DNA of 64,000 nt from CAWAMR01 sp963783095 (GTDB taxonomy: Bacteria > Planctomycetota > Planctomycetia > Gemmatales > Gemmataceae), in assembly GCA_963783095.1 (NCBI GenBank), contig CAWAMR010000008.1:62001-126000 (forward strand). Reading direction: 5' to 3'. Positions 43,980-53,216 of this stretch are shown piece by piece; position 1 is the stretch's first letter, and each line of letters starts with the position of its first letter. Under the pieces are notes generated by a model, which searched no databases, had not been told where the DNA came from, and was given only the letters and a program-made list of their open reading frames with translations. The translations under genes and the position numbers were made by a program.

Positions 43980-44810
43980 GGACTGTTTTGGACGTGGTTG
44001 ATTCGCCCACCATTCTACCGGCGGGCCGCTGACCACGACTCCCTTTTTATTCCAGCCGAGATAGGCCCGAACGTCGGTCGTCGTATAACGCAACGTCAGA
44101 CCGCAGCGACGCCGATCCGAATCATTGATCTCCGAACCATGCAGCAGTAGATCCGAATGGATGGAAATTTCCCCTGCCTTCAATTCGACATCGACCGGCG
44201 GTCCCACTCCTTCGGCATTCTCTACCGTCTGGTCCAGTACGTTCGACTCGGAATTCTCGCTCATCGTATAGGTCAGATGGCCGTGATGATGCGAGCCTGG
44301 AATAAAACGCATGCAGGCGTTCTCCACATCCGCATCGTCGATCGCCAGCCAGACCGTGACGGCGCGAGAGGGTGTCAAAGGCCAATAGCTTGCATCCTGA
44401 TGCCAGGTGACTCGTTTACCATCGTGCGGCATTTTGCAAAAGAAATGGGAACCCCAGCCGATGACGTTTTCGCCCAGCAAATCCTTCACCAAACCGACGA
44501 TTTTCGGATGCGTGAGCAAATCCCAGACGCGGCCATGTTTCAGATGGGCGGTGCTGATCGAGTAACTGTTTCCACCCTCGGCCAGCACGCGAGCCAAAAG
44601 CGCATCGAAATAGGCGCGATTGGCATCGGCTTCTTCTTGGGTAAAGACGCGAATACCCTTCAAATAACCTTCGCGATTGAAGTGCTCGACCTGGCGCAGC
44701 TCAAGAAATAGCGGATTCCGGTTTTGCGAAGGGTGAAAGCGAAGGTCGCGTTGAATATCGGCCAGTTCGGTCTGGCCGGGAAGCATTTTGAAAGAAGTCG
44801 GCTGGTTCAT
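43965..44810 (-). CDS. Phytanoyl-CoA dioxygenase (PhyH) family protein
   Basis: 281 aa. The Fe(II)/2-oxoglutarate ligands are in place: HQDASYWPL (H137, D139), HSDLLLHGSEIND (H224) and CGLTLRYTTTD (Arg for 2-oxoglutarate). FIPGSHHHGHL is typical of the family. Oxidises a lipid or secondary-metabolite substrate that cannot be specified. Its start lies eight bases after the stop of the sigma-54 regulator gene, so the two are co-transcribed. Confidence 0.88.
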   Translation of the reverse strand: MNQPTSFKMLPGQTELADIQRDLRFHPSQNRNPLFLELRQVEHFNREGYLKGIRVFTQEEADANRAYFDALLARVLAEGGNSYSISTAHLKHGRVWDLLTHPKIVGLVKDLLGENVIGWGSHFFCKMPHDGKRVTWHQDASYWPLTPSRAVTVWLAIDDADVENACMRFIPGSHHHGHLTYTMSENSESNVLDQTVENAEGVGPPVDVELKAGEISIHSDLLLHGSEINDSDRRRCGLTLRYTTTDVRAYLGWNKKGVVVSGPPVEWWANQPRPKQSEPEA

Positions 44811-44818
44811 GAAACTAA

Positions 44819-46261
44819 TTATTCCTTCTTGAATTCGTCCTTGTCAATTTGATAGTGGGAGATTTTCTTGGTGATGCTTCGCCGGGATAGTCCGCTGATC
44901 TCGGCACAGCGGCCAACGTGCCCATGAGTTCGTTTCAGAGCCTTTCGCAAATAGCGTTGTTCGAACGCCGCGATCAATTCAGCGAGTTGCTCGGTGAGAG
45001 GCCGGGAGAGATCGACGGTCATTCCGGGTTTAGAGACAGTGGGTCCCGAAATCTCGGCGGGAAGATGCTCCGGGCCAATCACGCCCTCGGACGACGTCAC
45101 GCACGCTCGCTCGATCGCATTCTCCAACTGGCGGATATTTCCCGGCCAGGGGTGCGCCAGGAGCAGTTCCATCGCTTCCGGCAGAATCTGTGGCGGCGGA
45201 TGATTGGGCCGGGCAAACCGCTGAGTAAAGTGGACAGCCAAAAGTGGAATGTCCTCGGGCCGTTCCCGCAAGGGCGGCAAATCGATCTTGATCACGTTGA
45301 GTCGATAGAACAAATCCTCGCGGAAACTTCCTTCTTTCACCATCTTCTCCAGTGAACGATTGGATGCGGCGATGACGCGCACATCGATCTCGATGCTTTC
45401 ACTGCCGCCAACGCGCTCGAACTTGCGTTCCTGAAGGACTCGCAACAGCTTCACTTGCACGAATTGGGGTACATCACCCACTTCATCGAGAAAGAGCGTG
45501 CCTTGATGGGCCTGTTCAAACCGGCCCCGGCGTTGACCGACTGCCCCGGTGAATGATCCTTTTTCGTGGCCGAACAACTCACTTTCGATGAGGGTCTTGG
45601 GTACCGCAGCGCAGTTGATCGCCACCATCGGGCCGGAACGATGCTGAGCCGACGCCTGATGAATCGCACGGGCAATTTGTTCCTTGCCGGTTCCGGTTTC
45701 ACCGGAAATCAAGATCGTGGTATTCGTGGTTGCAACGTGGCCAATCAATTCGAACACGTCGAGCATGCGTGGATTTTTGCTCAATATATTTTGAAAGGTA
45801 TGCCTACCCTCGACCCATTTGCGTAGTGCGGCAACCTCGTCCTGCAACATGCGATCTCGTAATGCCCTCTGCACCGACAAACACAGATGTTGCGGGTCGG
45901 CGGGTTTTGTGAGGAAATCATAAGCACCCTTTTGCATGGCGTGAACTGCTTCGTCGACGCTGCCGTGACCCGTCGTTACGATGATCGTGACCGGAATCTT
46001 CCGATTCTGGATTTCCTCGATCATTTTCATCCCGCTCATTTTCGGCATCCGAAGATCGGTAATGACCAGGCTATAAGGCCGCTCGGTAAGCATGTGCAGC
46101 GCGCGAGTTCCATCCTCGGCAACATCTACAGCAACGTGGAGAGTAAGGCTCAGCAATTCTTGCAGGCTTTGCCGTGCATCCGGCAGATCCTCGACGATCA
46201 GTATTCTTTGGAGCGACTGAGGCTGCGGATTCTTATCATTGGCATGTTCGACGACAGGCAT
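44819..46261 (-). CDS. NtrC-family sigma-54-dependent response regulator
   Basis: Domain order: receiver (ILIVEDLPDARQSLQELLSL; phospho-Asp in SLVITDLRMPKMSG; TTGHGSVDEAV; Lys in DFLTKPAD), AAA+ activator (Walker A ISGETGTGKEQIA; GSFTGAVGQ in place of GAFTGA; Walker B GTLFLDEVGD) and a C-terminal Fis-type HTH (GHVGRCAEISGLSRRSITKK). 480 aa. The GAFTGA loop has Ser in position two, an allowed but less common change. No sensor kinase is visible nearby. It is in one operon with PhyH, so it probably controls it and others. Confidence 0.93.
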   Translation of the reverse strand: MPVVEHANDKNPQPQSLQRILIVEDLPDARQSLQELLSLTLHVAVDVAEDGTRALHMLTERPYSLVITDLRMPKMSGMKMIEEIQNRKIPVTIIVTTGHGSVDEAVHAMQKGAYDFLTKPADPQHLCLSVQRALRDRMLQDEVAALRKWVEGRHTFQNILSKNPRMLDVFELIGHVATTNTTILISGETGTGKEQIARAIHQASAQHRSGPMVAINCAAVPKTLIESELFGHEKGSFTGAVGQRRGRFEQAHQGTLFLDEVGDVPQFVQVKLLRVLQERKFERVGGSESIEIDVRVIAASNRSLEKMVKEGSFREDLFYRLNVIKIDLPPLRERPEDIPLLAVHFTQRFARPNHPPPQILPEAMELLLAHPWPGNIRQLENAIERACVTSSEGVIGPEHLPAEISGPTVSKPGMTVDLSRPLTEQLAELIAAFEQRYLRKALKRTHGHVGRCAEISGLSRRSITKKISHYQIDKDEFKKE

Positions 46262-46535
46262 CTTGCATCCTCCAAAGAATTGCGATGGGGCGGAAAAATC
46301 TGGAGAGAGCTAGAGTTTTCCGATAGGTGTTTCACTAATTTTGCGGAGGCGATTCAAGAGCACTTATCAACATTCTACGCGATGCTCATCTATTACTTAA
46401 GAGTCTGAGGAAGAAAAAGTTGACAAGGTTCGGAAGATGACAAGCTGACACGCTGACACGGTGACAACAATTGAGGACCAACAAGAATGGTATGTTCTAG
46501 TGAACATACCATTCTTGACCGTTGTCACCTTGTCA

Positions 46536-47877
46536 CAGTAGTTGCAAAACTTGCGACTTCGCCCGTTTCACCTTAAGTCATTGTAGCAGTGGCACATGCA
46601 TTGAGGGCGTCCCTCTTGGTTCGTCGTCCGTTTCTTGCGCCAGCAGTGACGCGCACAGTTTCACCATGTGGTTTAGCCAACACCAGTCGTGGGTTCCTTT
46701 CAATCTCTGACGGGATATTTCCCAACGTAAGGCCAGCCAGGCATTCACCATCAACGCTGCCAGCACAATATACCACAAGCGCAAGCCTTCATTGCGACTG
46801 CTGGTTCGTCCCCGTGCTTCCTCCATCAATCGATAGCTCGACTCGATCCGGAAGCGATGGCGGTAACACTCCTCCACGCCTTGAATGGTTGAAATCGCCA
46901 TGCCCCATATGGCATAGACCCAAGCATACCGACCGTGTTGGTCTTTCCGACCACCGCGATTATGGCGGCTGACCACGATGGTCAGCCAAACCCCCTGACG
47001 TTTTCGATTTTCCATGCGGTAGGCGTAGCGGCCACGGGGGTGATCGTAGAAGAAAATTCGCGTTCCTGTGGGACCGCCTGGTGCATCGATCTTCTTGCCA
47101 CGCGACAGCACCGGTGTTAGGAAGGGATAGTGAGCGTGTTTGAGATACCGGAACACCGCGACGGACCAGAAGGCTCGGTCGCACAGTACGAATTTCGGGG
47201 AAAAACCGCATTTTTGGGTCTGACGGAGCAGTCGTTTGACAACCTCGACCAGAGCTTCGCGGGGTTGATAAGGAGTCAGAGCGATGATGTAATACTGTCC
47301 CTTCAACAACAAGGAAGCGGTGCCATAGCAATGGCCATAGTTGGTGCCTCCGACCCGTTTGCCCTTGCGGGCATGTTCGGGCGGCGACTGGTTGCGTTTG
47401 TAATAGACCTCGCCATGCAGGTCGATGGCAATCGGAAAGCGTCGACGCTTCTTGGAACCTCGTTGTCGGCGAGCCAGCCGACGGATCCGACGGGGCAAGT
47501 CGGCACGGAGCAACTCGGGAATGAGACGTTGGAGGTGCTCGTAGTCCGGCAACGTCGCTAATGCGGCCTTGCGCAAGGTTTTGCGCGAAGGGTCTTCGGG
47601 AACGCAGGGTGACAACGGCCGCAATGGAAACCGCAGCGACTGCGGCCAGCAATAAGGAGCGGATCAAAGTGGTTGCAGTACAGTGTGAGGAGTAATCGGG
47701 CAGTTGGAGGCGGCGTAGTAACAAGTCGGTCGTTCGATCTTGTAATTGCCGCGCGTAATAGCGAGAATGAATGAAACGCATGGTAACCTCCTGTTAAGAG
47801 ATCGTAAGTCCTTATCAAGACTAACCATGCGTTTTTCATGCCCAAAACCTCGACCAACAAGAAATTTGCAACTACTG
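46536..47877 (-). mobile_element. IS element of the DDE type (ISH3/IS4-like), 1342 bp
   Basis: Terminal inverted repeats CAGTAGTTGCAAA at both ends (extending as CAGTAGTTGCAAATTTCTTG at the right). A 5-bp direct repeat TGTCA flanks it (46531-46535 and 47878-47882). It carries one transposase. Size, TSD length and transposase type fit ISH3-like elements; an IS4-family assignment cannot be excluded. Confidence 0.85.
46578..47781 (-). CDS. DDE transposase, one frameshift
   Basis: N-terminus MRFIHSRYYARQLQDRTTDL in one frame; the rest (PSRKTLRKAALATLPDYEHL, RFPIAIDLHGEVYYKRNQSP, KFVLCDRAFWSVAVFRYLKH, ECYRHRFRIESSYRLMEEAR) in the next after a shift near 47630. The two Asp (AIDLH, LCDRAF) and Glu (RIESSYR) give the DDE triad, with the Y-R-E arrangement of the IS4 superfamily. 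Around 400 aa. The frameshift could be an error or could inactivate the element. Confidence 0.85.
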
Positions 47878-47882
47878 TGTCA

Positions 47883-48208
47883 GCACGTCACCTTGTCACC
47901 TTCCGAACCTTGTCACCGAGTCAGGCGTGACGATTATGCCCGGCGTCGCAACACTCTTGCCACGGGAAGACATCTCAGCGTGGAAAAACTGAAAAAAGCC
48001 GCATTTTCATTGCGACCGTCAAAATCGGTTCTATATCCCTCTATGCAAATGCGCCAGTTCGCATTGATTCAGGTCGGATGCGCGAATTTGGTCGTTCCAA
48101 GAAAAGTGAACCGCTATCTTTATCCGACACCACGATCCTTGACCGGATCGCGTCCCGAGGCTCACCGAGCACTTTCGGCCCGCTTGCTCGATCTGTTGAG
48201 GAGCGCCC
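47883..48208. other. Intergenic region upstream of the kinase
   Basis: About 325 bases with the right arm of the split hairpin at its start. No gene is apparent. A good ribosome binding site (GAGGAG) lies just before the kinase ATG at 48209; no distinct promoter could be picked out. Confidence 0.5.
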
Positions 48209-49399
48209 ATGGCGATCCCACGAAATTCCGCAGATTTTTTGACGTTAATCGAGAAGAGCGAACTCCTCGATGCGACGCAACTGAAGCCCTATCGCGACGG
48301 TGTTGGCAACGCGACCGTAAAGGAAACGGCCGAGATGCTCATCCGCGACGGGCTACTCACCGTGTTTCAGTCCGGTTTGCTCTTCAAGGGGAAGTGGCGC
48401 AACTTTTTCCTGGGCGGGAAATATAAGGTGTTGGAACACCTCGGCTCAGGCGGCATGGGCACCGTTTTTCTCTGCGAACATCGTCATATGCGCCGAAGAG
48501 TTGCGGTGAAGTTGCTGCCTCCGGATCAGATCGAGCACGCCGGCAGCCTGCAACGGTTCATGCGCGAAGCGCAGGCCGTAGCGCGGATGGATCATCCCAA
48601 CATTGTCCGGGCTTACGACATCAACCACGATGGAAACATCCACTTTCTGGTCATGGAATATGTCGATGGGGTCAGTCTTCAGCAACTGGTCGAGGTGCGC
48701 GGCCCGCTTCAGGTTTTGCGCAGTGTGAATTATGTCGCTCAGGTCGCGGCCGGGTTACAACACGCATACGAATCCGGCCTCGTCCACCGCGACATCAAGC
48801 CCACGAATCTGGTCCTCGACCGAACCGGCATTGTGAAGATCCTCGATCTGGGTCTGGCACGCTTTACCACCAGTGCCGACAACCTCACTCAGATGCTCAA
48901 CTCCAAGACGATCCTGGGGACGGCAGATTATCTGGCTCCCGAGCAGGCACGCGATTCCAACGTCGATATTCGCTCGGATATTTACAGTTTGGGCGGGTTG
49001 TTTTACTTCCTGTTGACGGGGAAGCCACCCTTTGACGGCGGCAATATCGCTCAGAAGTTGATTTGGCATCAGACCAAAATGCCGACGCCCCTGGATACGC
49101 TTCGTCCCGATCTGCCAAAACTATTGTCGGCAGTGATTACCAAAATGCTGGATAAGGATCGAGACAACCGGCATGCAACTCCTTCGGACTTGATCCAGTC
49201 GTTGGCTCCGTGGATCGCAGACGTGCCGCCGCCCACCGATGAGGAATTGCCCACATATCGGTACACTCAACACCGCGATGTCGATACGAACTGCCGGCTT
49301 TCCACCGCTTCATCAATAAGCGGAATATCGCGAGCCCAACTGAAAGCGGTAGCAAGTGCCGCTGATTCCCTGGTGGGAATCAAAGCGAAATCTTCCTGA
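48209..49399 (+). CDS. Ser/Thr protein kinase, 396 aa, intact
   Basis: ATG 48209 after GAGGAG. A 70-residue helical leader (LLDATQLKPYRDG) precedes the kinase domain: GSGGMGTVFLCEHRHMRRRV, VAVKLLPPD, EYVDGVSLQQLVEVRG, VHRDIKPTNLVL (catalytic loop), ILDLGLARF (DLG in place of DFG, frequent in planctomycete kinases), GTADYLAPEQARDSN and SDIYSLGGLFYFLLTGKPPF. The C-terminus is low complexity. No membrane helix, so probably cytosolic. Confidence 0.92.
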   Translation: MAIPRNSADFLTLIEKSELLDATQLKPYRDGVGNATVKETAEMLIRDGLLTVFQSGLLFKGKWRNFFLGGKYKVLEHLGSGGMGTVFLCEHRHMRRRVAVKLLPPDQIEHAGSLQRFMREAQAVARMDHPNIVRAYDINHDGNIHFLVMEYVDGVSLQQLVEVRGPLQVLRSVNYVAQVAAGLQHAYESGLVHRDIKPTNLVLDRTGIVKILDLGLARFTTSADNLTQMLNSKTILGTADYLAPEQARDSNVDIRSDIYSLGGLFYFLLTGKPPFDGGNIAQKLIWHQTKMPTPLDTLRPDLPKLLSAVITKMLDKDRDNRHATPSDLIQSLAPWIADVPPPTDEELPTYRYTQHRDVDTNCRLSTASSISGISRAQLKAVASAADSLVGIKAKSS

Positions 49400-49415
49400 C
49401 CGGACATGGAACGGT

Positions 49416-49526
49416 TCATACTACTCGGAAGAAGAAGAGCCGGACCAGAATGGTGACGACACCGGCAAACGTGGTTCCCAACATCCATTTCAAAAGCAGC
49501 AATTCACCCGTTAATCGCGTGTCCAA
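49416..49526 (-). CDS. Possible small coiled-coil/membrane protein, 36 aa
   Basis: A frame reading LDTRLTGELLLLKWMLGTTF then AGVVTILVRLFFFRVV from a TTG at 49526 has the pattern of short coiled-coil plus single membrane helix proteins. The frame stays open upstream into the ceramidase 3' end, so the true start could be earlier or the ORF may be a 3' remnant. Weak evidence. Confidence 0.35.
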   Translation of the reverse strand: MDTRLTGELLLLKWMLGTTFAGVVTILVRLFFFRVV

Positions 49527-49536
49527 TTGCTTAATT

Positions 49537-50931
49537 CTACTTCTTCCTGTCGACTAGTTCCTCGAATGCCTTACACAGAATCGGTGCGGTTTCCGGGCCT
49601 GTGCTGTTGATTTCACCATACTGCGCCTCTTTTCGTCCGTAACAGAATGGTGCTTTCTCATCCCATTGCCGCTTGGGAATGATGTAACCGATTTCGTCAT
49701 TTCCCAAGCCGATCAACATCCGATGCTTTCCTTTGAATTGGGCATAGATCCATGGCTCGATTGGCGCATTGCGAAAATCCGCGCCGGGATCCGCTGGATC
49801 CTGGACCTTGCCCAATACCAGCTCCGGATAGATTTCGCCCGGAATGACTGCAACTTCCAGTTCGCCGAGTTTGAGGTAACCGATCTCCGTTCTCAAGGCT
49901 CCCCGTTTCTGCAAATCTTTGGCGAGTGTCATTTTCTTTGGAAATGGCGTACCTTCCCAGACGTAGATTTCTCGCTTCAGAACCTGCACCGTCCAGCCCA
50001 GTTGATAGAGCCGATTGTCCACCGGAAGCAGTAGCGCTTGTGTGCGAACCTCGAATGGTGTCAACGCGATCGGCTTCGCATCCTTCAGCGCCTTTTCCGC
50101 TAATCTGCCGATGGCTCGGCCATAGGCATCTGTTCTTTCAAATGTGTCCTCGTTGAGACGCTTGGGATCGGCACCCTTGATGGGCCCGCGCGGTGGACCC
50201 ATCAACCCCCCGACGGTTCCCGTAAAGTATGCAACCGGACAACCCTGGCTTTTTCGCAGTTGCGTTACCGTACCTGCCACGAAATCGGCACTGAGCTTGG
50301 TATTCTTGCTGCCGAGCGACTCCGGATGGCAATTCCATTGCACCACAACCCCGACCGGCTTTTTCGTCCGGCTATCCGTAAAGTGAATCGCAACCAGGTC
50401 GTCGTGCTTGATGTAGGGTTCCCTGGAATCGTTGAGAAGTTCGGGTGCCGACACGGTACCGATTTTCGCATCGACGGGCCGGAGCAAGGCATCGGCGTCC
50501 TTGACGGCTTGAACGACTCCGGCCTCGACCTGTTGCAGGTAATCCGGATCAACGCCGCGATGAAAGGGAGTCTGCCCCCAGAGTCCGAGCGTATCGGGGC
50601 CTTCGTGATTGTGCGTGCTGGAGACCAAAACGTAACGGAATCCCGGTAGCTGTTTGCGGATCGACTCGACGAACGGATGGAACAAACCCACGACATCGAC
50701 GCAGACCATTGCTATTTTGGTCGTGTCGTCCTCGAGCACGACGGCACGGGCCATGATCGGATCGTGAATTTCGGTTGCCCGGCGGTTATACCCGAATCCC
50801 GCGATATAGACCGGCTTGGCCTTGGAAAGTTTCGGCGTAACATCCGATTCCGCGAAACCTGCTTTCAGGACATTTCCCGCCCAGAGTGGAGCAGAGGATG
50901 CGAAGAGGTAGAGGAGAGTCAAACGAAACAT
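49537..50931 (-). CDS. Neutral/alkaline non-lysosomal ceramidase-domain protein
   Basis: ATG 50931 is chosen because it opens a signal peptide (LTLLYLFASSAPLWAGNVLK). Typical family elements are KAGFAESDVTPKLSKAKPVY, VLVSSTHNHEGPDTLG (zinc ligands), VVVQWNCHPESLG and AVIPGEIYPELVLG. 464 aa, intact. Ceramidases of this fold hydrolyse ceramide to sphingosine and fatty acid; many planctomycete homologues have unknown substrates. Secreted or periplasmic. Confidence 0.8.
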   Translation of the reverse strand: MFRLTLLYLFASSAPLWAGNVLKAGFAESDVTPKLSKAKPVYIAGFGYNRRATEIHDPIMARAVVLEDDTTKIAMVCVDVVGLFHPFVESIRKQLPGFRYVLVSSTHNHEGPDTLGLWGQTPFHRGVDPDYLQQVEAGVVQAVKDADALLRPVDAKIGTVSAPELLNDSREPYIKHDDLVAIHFTDSRTKKPVGVVVQWNCHPESLGSKNTKLSADFVAGTVTQLRKSQGCPVAYFTGTVGGLMGPPRGPIKGADPKRLNEDTFERTDAYGRAIGRLAEKALKDAKPIALTPFEVRTQALLLPVDNRLYQLGWTVQVLKREIYVWEGTPFPKKMTLAKDLQKRGALRTEIGYLKLGELEVAVIPGEIYPELVLGKVQDPADPGADFRNAPIEPWIYAQFKGKHRMLIGLGNDEIGYIIPKRQWDEKAPFCYGRKEAQYGEINSTGPETAPILCKAFEELVDRKK

Positions 50932-50953
50932 GAATGATCCAATCCTGCACAGT

Positions 50954-51415
50954 TCACCGCGGAGTTTGCATTTCGTTCTTGAGTTGCGTATCGACGCCAA
51001 TCCAGGTTTCCTCAATGACCTTGGCGGCAGTCGATTGAATCAAACCCTTGGGGACCATTTTCAATAATCCGGTAATCTTGGTAATGTCGGCGACCCATTG
51101 GACTGCGCTACCGGCCTCGCGGGCTGCAAATTTCAGGTCCGCGATAACAGTGGTGCTCGCACCGATCCCTTTGCTGAAGATTTTCACTTTGACTGAAGAA
51201 TCGGGAACACGTTCGATAATATCCATGGTGATCGTAAGCGTGCCGCGAACGAACGAAAATCCAGGGCGAAGTTTCCAGATCACTCTCGCCGGCGTTGCGG
51301 ATACAATCTCTTCGACATTGGCAATACAGGTGACGAGAAACGATGCATCGCTGAGCTTCGCAGCTACCTCGGCGACCGGTCGGGTGAACTGGCGTTCGCC
51401 TTCAAAGTGTATCAT
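50954..51415 (-). CDS. SRPBCC/CoxG-like protein
   Basis: 153 aa with a START-like fold: MIHFEGERQFTRPVAEVAAK, then DASFLVTCIANVEEI, GTLTITMDIIERVPDSSVKV and a long C-terminal helix (ITGLLKMVPKGLIQSTAAKV). Probably binds a hydrophobic ligand. It lies 22 bases upstream of the ceramidase gene and 22 after the GNAT gene, consistent with one operon. Confidence 0.75.
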   Translation of the reverse strand: MIHFEGERQFTRPVAEVAAKLSDASFLVTCIANVEEIVSATPARVIWKLRPGFSFVRGTLTITMDIIERVPDSSVKVKIFSKGIGASTTVIADLKFAAREAGSAVQWVADITKITGLLKMVPKGLIQSTAAKVIEETWIGVDTQLKNEMQTPR

Positions 51416-51437
51416 TGCCGCCTCCCCTCGATCTCGT

Positions 51438-51887
51438 TCATCCGCTCAATGTTTTTTCGAAAATCACCAGATTATCGCCACGATCGGCGTCCCAGCGAAT
51501 CCCGACGATGTCATAGCCCAAAGCAATCGACAGATGAAGCAAGGGCCGATGGGAGTTGTGACATTCAACCCGGATCATTTCGTATTCGTGTTGAACGGCC
51601 CAACTATGAGCAGCTTCCATCAATTGCGAAGCGATTCCCTGGCGGCGGAAATCGGGCAACACGCCGTAAAACCAGGCAAAAAAAGTCGTGGGCTTCAATT
51701 CGAAACCGAGGAAGAAGCCCACAGGCTTATCCTTCACGCATGCCAGCATTTGCAGAATGTTGTAGCGTCCCAAATATCTGCGACGGAAAGAAGCGATGTC
51801 GCGGGATGGACGAAAAATCTGATTGTAGAGATCGACGATCACGGGTAAATCTTCCGTACCCGCAATCTCAATGACTGCATCGGCCAT
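51438..51887 (-). CDS. GNAT-family N-acetyltransferase
   Basis: ATG 51887 (MADAVIEIAGTEDLPVIVDL). Motif A, the acetyl-CoA loop, is GVLPDFRRQGIASQLMEAAH; motif B follows (HNSHRPLLHLSIALGYDIVG). 149 aa. The substrate is unknown. An upstream ATG at 51959 would overlap the previous gene and is not used. Confidence 0.82.
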   Translation of the reverse strand: MADAVIEIAGTEDLPVIVDLYNQIFRPSRDIASFRRRYLGRYNILQMLACVKDKPVGFFLGFELKPTTFFAWFYGVLPDFRRQGIASQLMEAAHSWAVQHEYEMIRVECHNSHRPLLHLSIALGYDIVGIRWDADRGDNLVIFEKTLSG

Positions 51888-51921
51888 ATCAAGTTCCCTG
51901 TCCGGGCGAGGGCGAAAAGCA

Positions 51922-52608
51922 TCAACGCTCGGGTCGGTACAGCGATCCAACCAACTCATTCCAGGACACGACTTTCCATTCCTGAGTCGGCTGAGCCGTT
52001 TCTTCGGTCAATTCTTCATCCATGGCGGTGGTCAATTCGGTCTTATCATCTCCTTCATCCAGTAGTTCTTCGGGGGCATCATCCAGCAATTCCACGCCGG
52101 ACTCTTCGATCGCAGACTCTGCGATATTGGTTACGACAACCGGCTTCGCTGTGGGAACCGGCAGCACGCCGGCCACTTCGGTCTCGGCCGGGCTGGTGGC
52201 TGCCGTAGTTTCACCGCCACCTTTTTTCTTGCGGCGACGCCGCCGCCGCCGGCGTCCTTTGCCTTCTTCTTTCCCGTCGCGTTCTTCGGCGGTTTCAGCT
52301 TCAGCGCTGCCCGAGTCAACGAGATCCTCGTCGTCGAGAACCGTGTCTGCGGTTTCGGGGATATCACCGTCCTCCGACAACGGCTCCAGGCTTTCCTCGT
52401 GAACTTGCGGAATGGGTTCTGCCTCCGCTTCCGGCTCAACGTCCGGTTCAACGATGCGCCGTTTTACTTCGACCGCTGGTAAAGGCTCGGGGATTGGCGT
52501 CGGTTTGACCGAAGCGGGAGGTTTCGGGGGAGCGGGCTTATGCTCAAGCCCAAGCTCATCGGCCAGGGAATCCCAGTGGGAAAAATCATCGTCTTCGACA
52601 GAATTCAT
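51922..52608 (-). CDS. Acidic disordered protein with Arg/Lys tract, 228 aa
   Basis: Mostly Glu, Asp, Pro and Val (EPDVEPEAEAEPIPQVHEES) with a sharp basic block (KGRRRRRRRRKKKGGGE) in the middle and a short conserved C-terminus (QEWKVVSWNELVGSLYRPE). The basic block could bind RNA or DNA and the terminal motif could dock a partner. The layout resembles disordered arms of RNA-processing proteins; no catalytic domain. Confidence 0.65.
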   Translation of the reverse strand: MNSVEDDDFSHWDSLADELGLEHKPAPPKPPASVKPTPIPEPLPAVEVKRRIVEPDVEPEAEAEPIPQVHEESLEPLSEDGDIPETADTVLDDEDLVDSGSAEAETAEERDGKEEGKGRRRRRRRRKKKGGGETTAATSPAETEVAGVLPVPTAKPVVVTNIAESAIEESGVELLDDAPEELLDEGDDKTELTTAMDEELTEETAQPTQEWKVVSWNELVGSLYRPER

Positions 52609-52656
52609 GGTATGCCGTTCTAGTGTGAGTCAACTGGGCGGTCTTCCATAAAGGAA

Positions 52657-52986
52657 TTATAGCGATTCCAGCGTTTGCATTGCAGTGGCAGCCTCCGCAA
52701 ATACCTCGGCACGAATCCGCGGGGCTTCCGGCCGGGAAGAGAGGATCACTTCACGAATCTCATCGCCCGACTCTGCTCCAAACCCTTCGCGTAGCGAATC
52801 TTGCAGAGATTCTCCGTCCGGAAGGTCGTCCCGGAAGATGAGATAATCGGTGGTCGAGAGGGATTGCTGAAGCCACTCCAGACAGGTTGGGCCGGCCACG
52901 GGAATTCCCGGAAGATAAGCCCGCAAATTTCTCGCGATCACCTCACCGACCACTGCTCGTGGGGGCAAGACATAGAAAACAGCCAT
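52657..52986 (-). CDS. Hypothetical protein, 109 aa
   Basis: ATG 52986 (MAVFYVLPPRAVVGEVIARN) after GGAAGG. Alpha/beta pattern with YLIFRDDLPDGESLQDSLRE and EIREVILSSRPEAPRIRAEV; no signal peptide. Co-directional with its neighbours, 48 bases before the acidic protein. Family not recognised. Confidence 0.6.
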   Translation of the reverse strand: MAVFYVLPPRAVVGEVIARNLRAYLPGIPVAGPTCLEWLQQSLSTTDYLIFRDDLPDGESLQDSLREGFGAESGDEIREVILSSRPEAPRIRAEVFAEAATAMQTLESL

Positions 52987-53010
52987 GTGCAACCTTCCAT
53001 GAATTATCTC

Positions 53011-53079
53011 ACTCTTACTCTTATTCTTATTCATACTCTTCTTTCAACGTTAAATAGGAGTGAGAATAAGAGTAAGAGT
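53011..53079. repeat. Pyrimidine/purine-biased inverted repeat
   Basis: ACTCTTACTCTTATTCT on the left pairs with AGAATAAGAGTAAGAGT on the right (53063-53079), around a 30-base loop. Strong strand asymmetry (CT-rich left arm, GA-rich right arm) made of ACTCTT-type units suggests expansion by slippage. It lies between the ArgA gene and the 109-aa gene. Confidence 0.75.
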
Positions 53080-53216
53080 ACGAGTACGAGTAAAAATCGG
53101 TGCGTGGGCGTTAGGGTATCGGCAGCGCCGATGGTTCGAGGTGCACTCTTTGAAAACTGAGACAAGGATTGAAGCTTTTGTCGGACGCGATTTAGCGATC
53201 GGGAGCAGTTCATCGA

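Larger units (their letters stand above)
46419..47919. repeat. Hairpin repeat split by an IS element
   Basis: The left part GACAAGGTTCGGAAGATGAC (from 46422) to the central hairpin CAAGAATGGTATGTTC-TAGT-GAACATACCATTCTTG (46482-46517), then GTTGTCACCTTGTCA to 46535, is interrupted. The right part resumes after the IS as CAGCACGTCACCTTGTCACC, TTCCGAACCTTGTCAC. Taken together, with one copy of TGTCA removed, the two parts form one continuous imperfect palindrome of about 150 bases. Confidence 0.85.
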
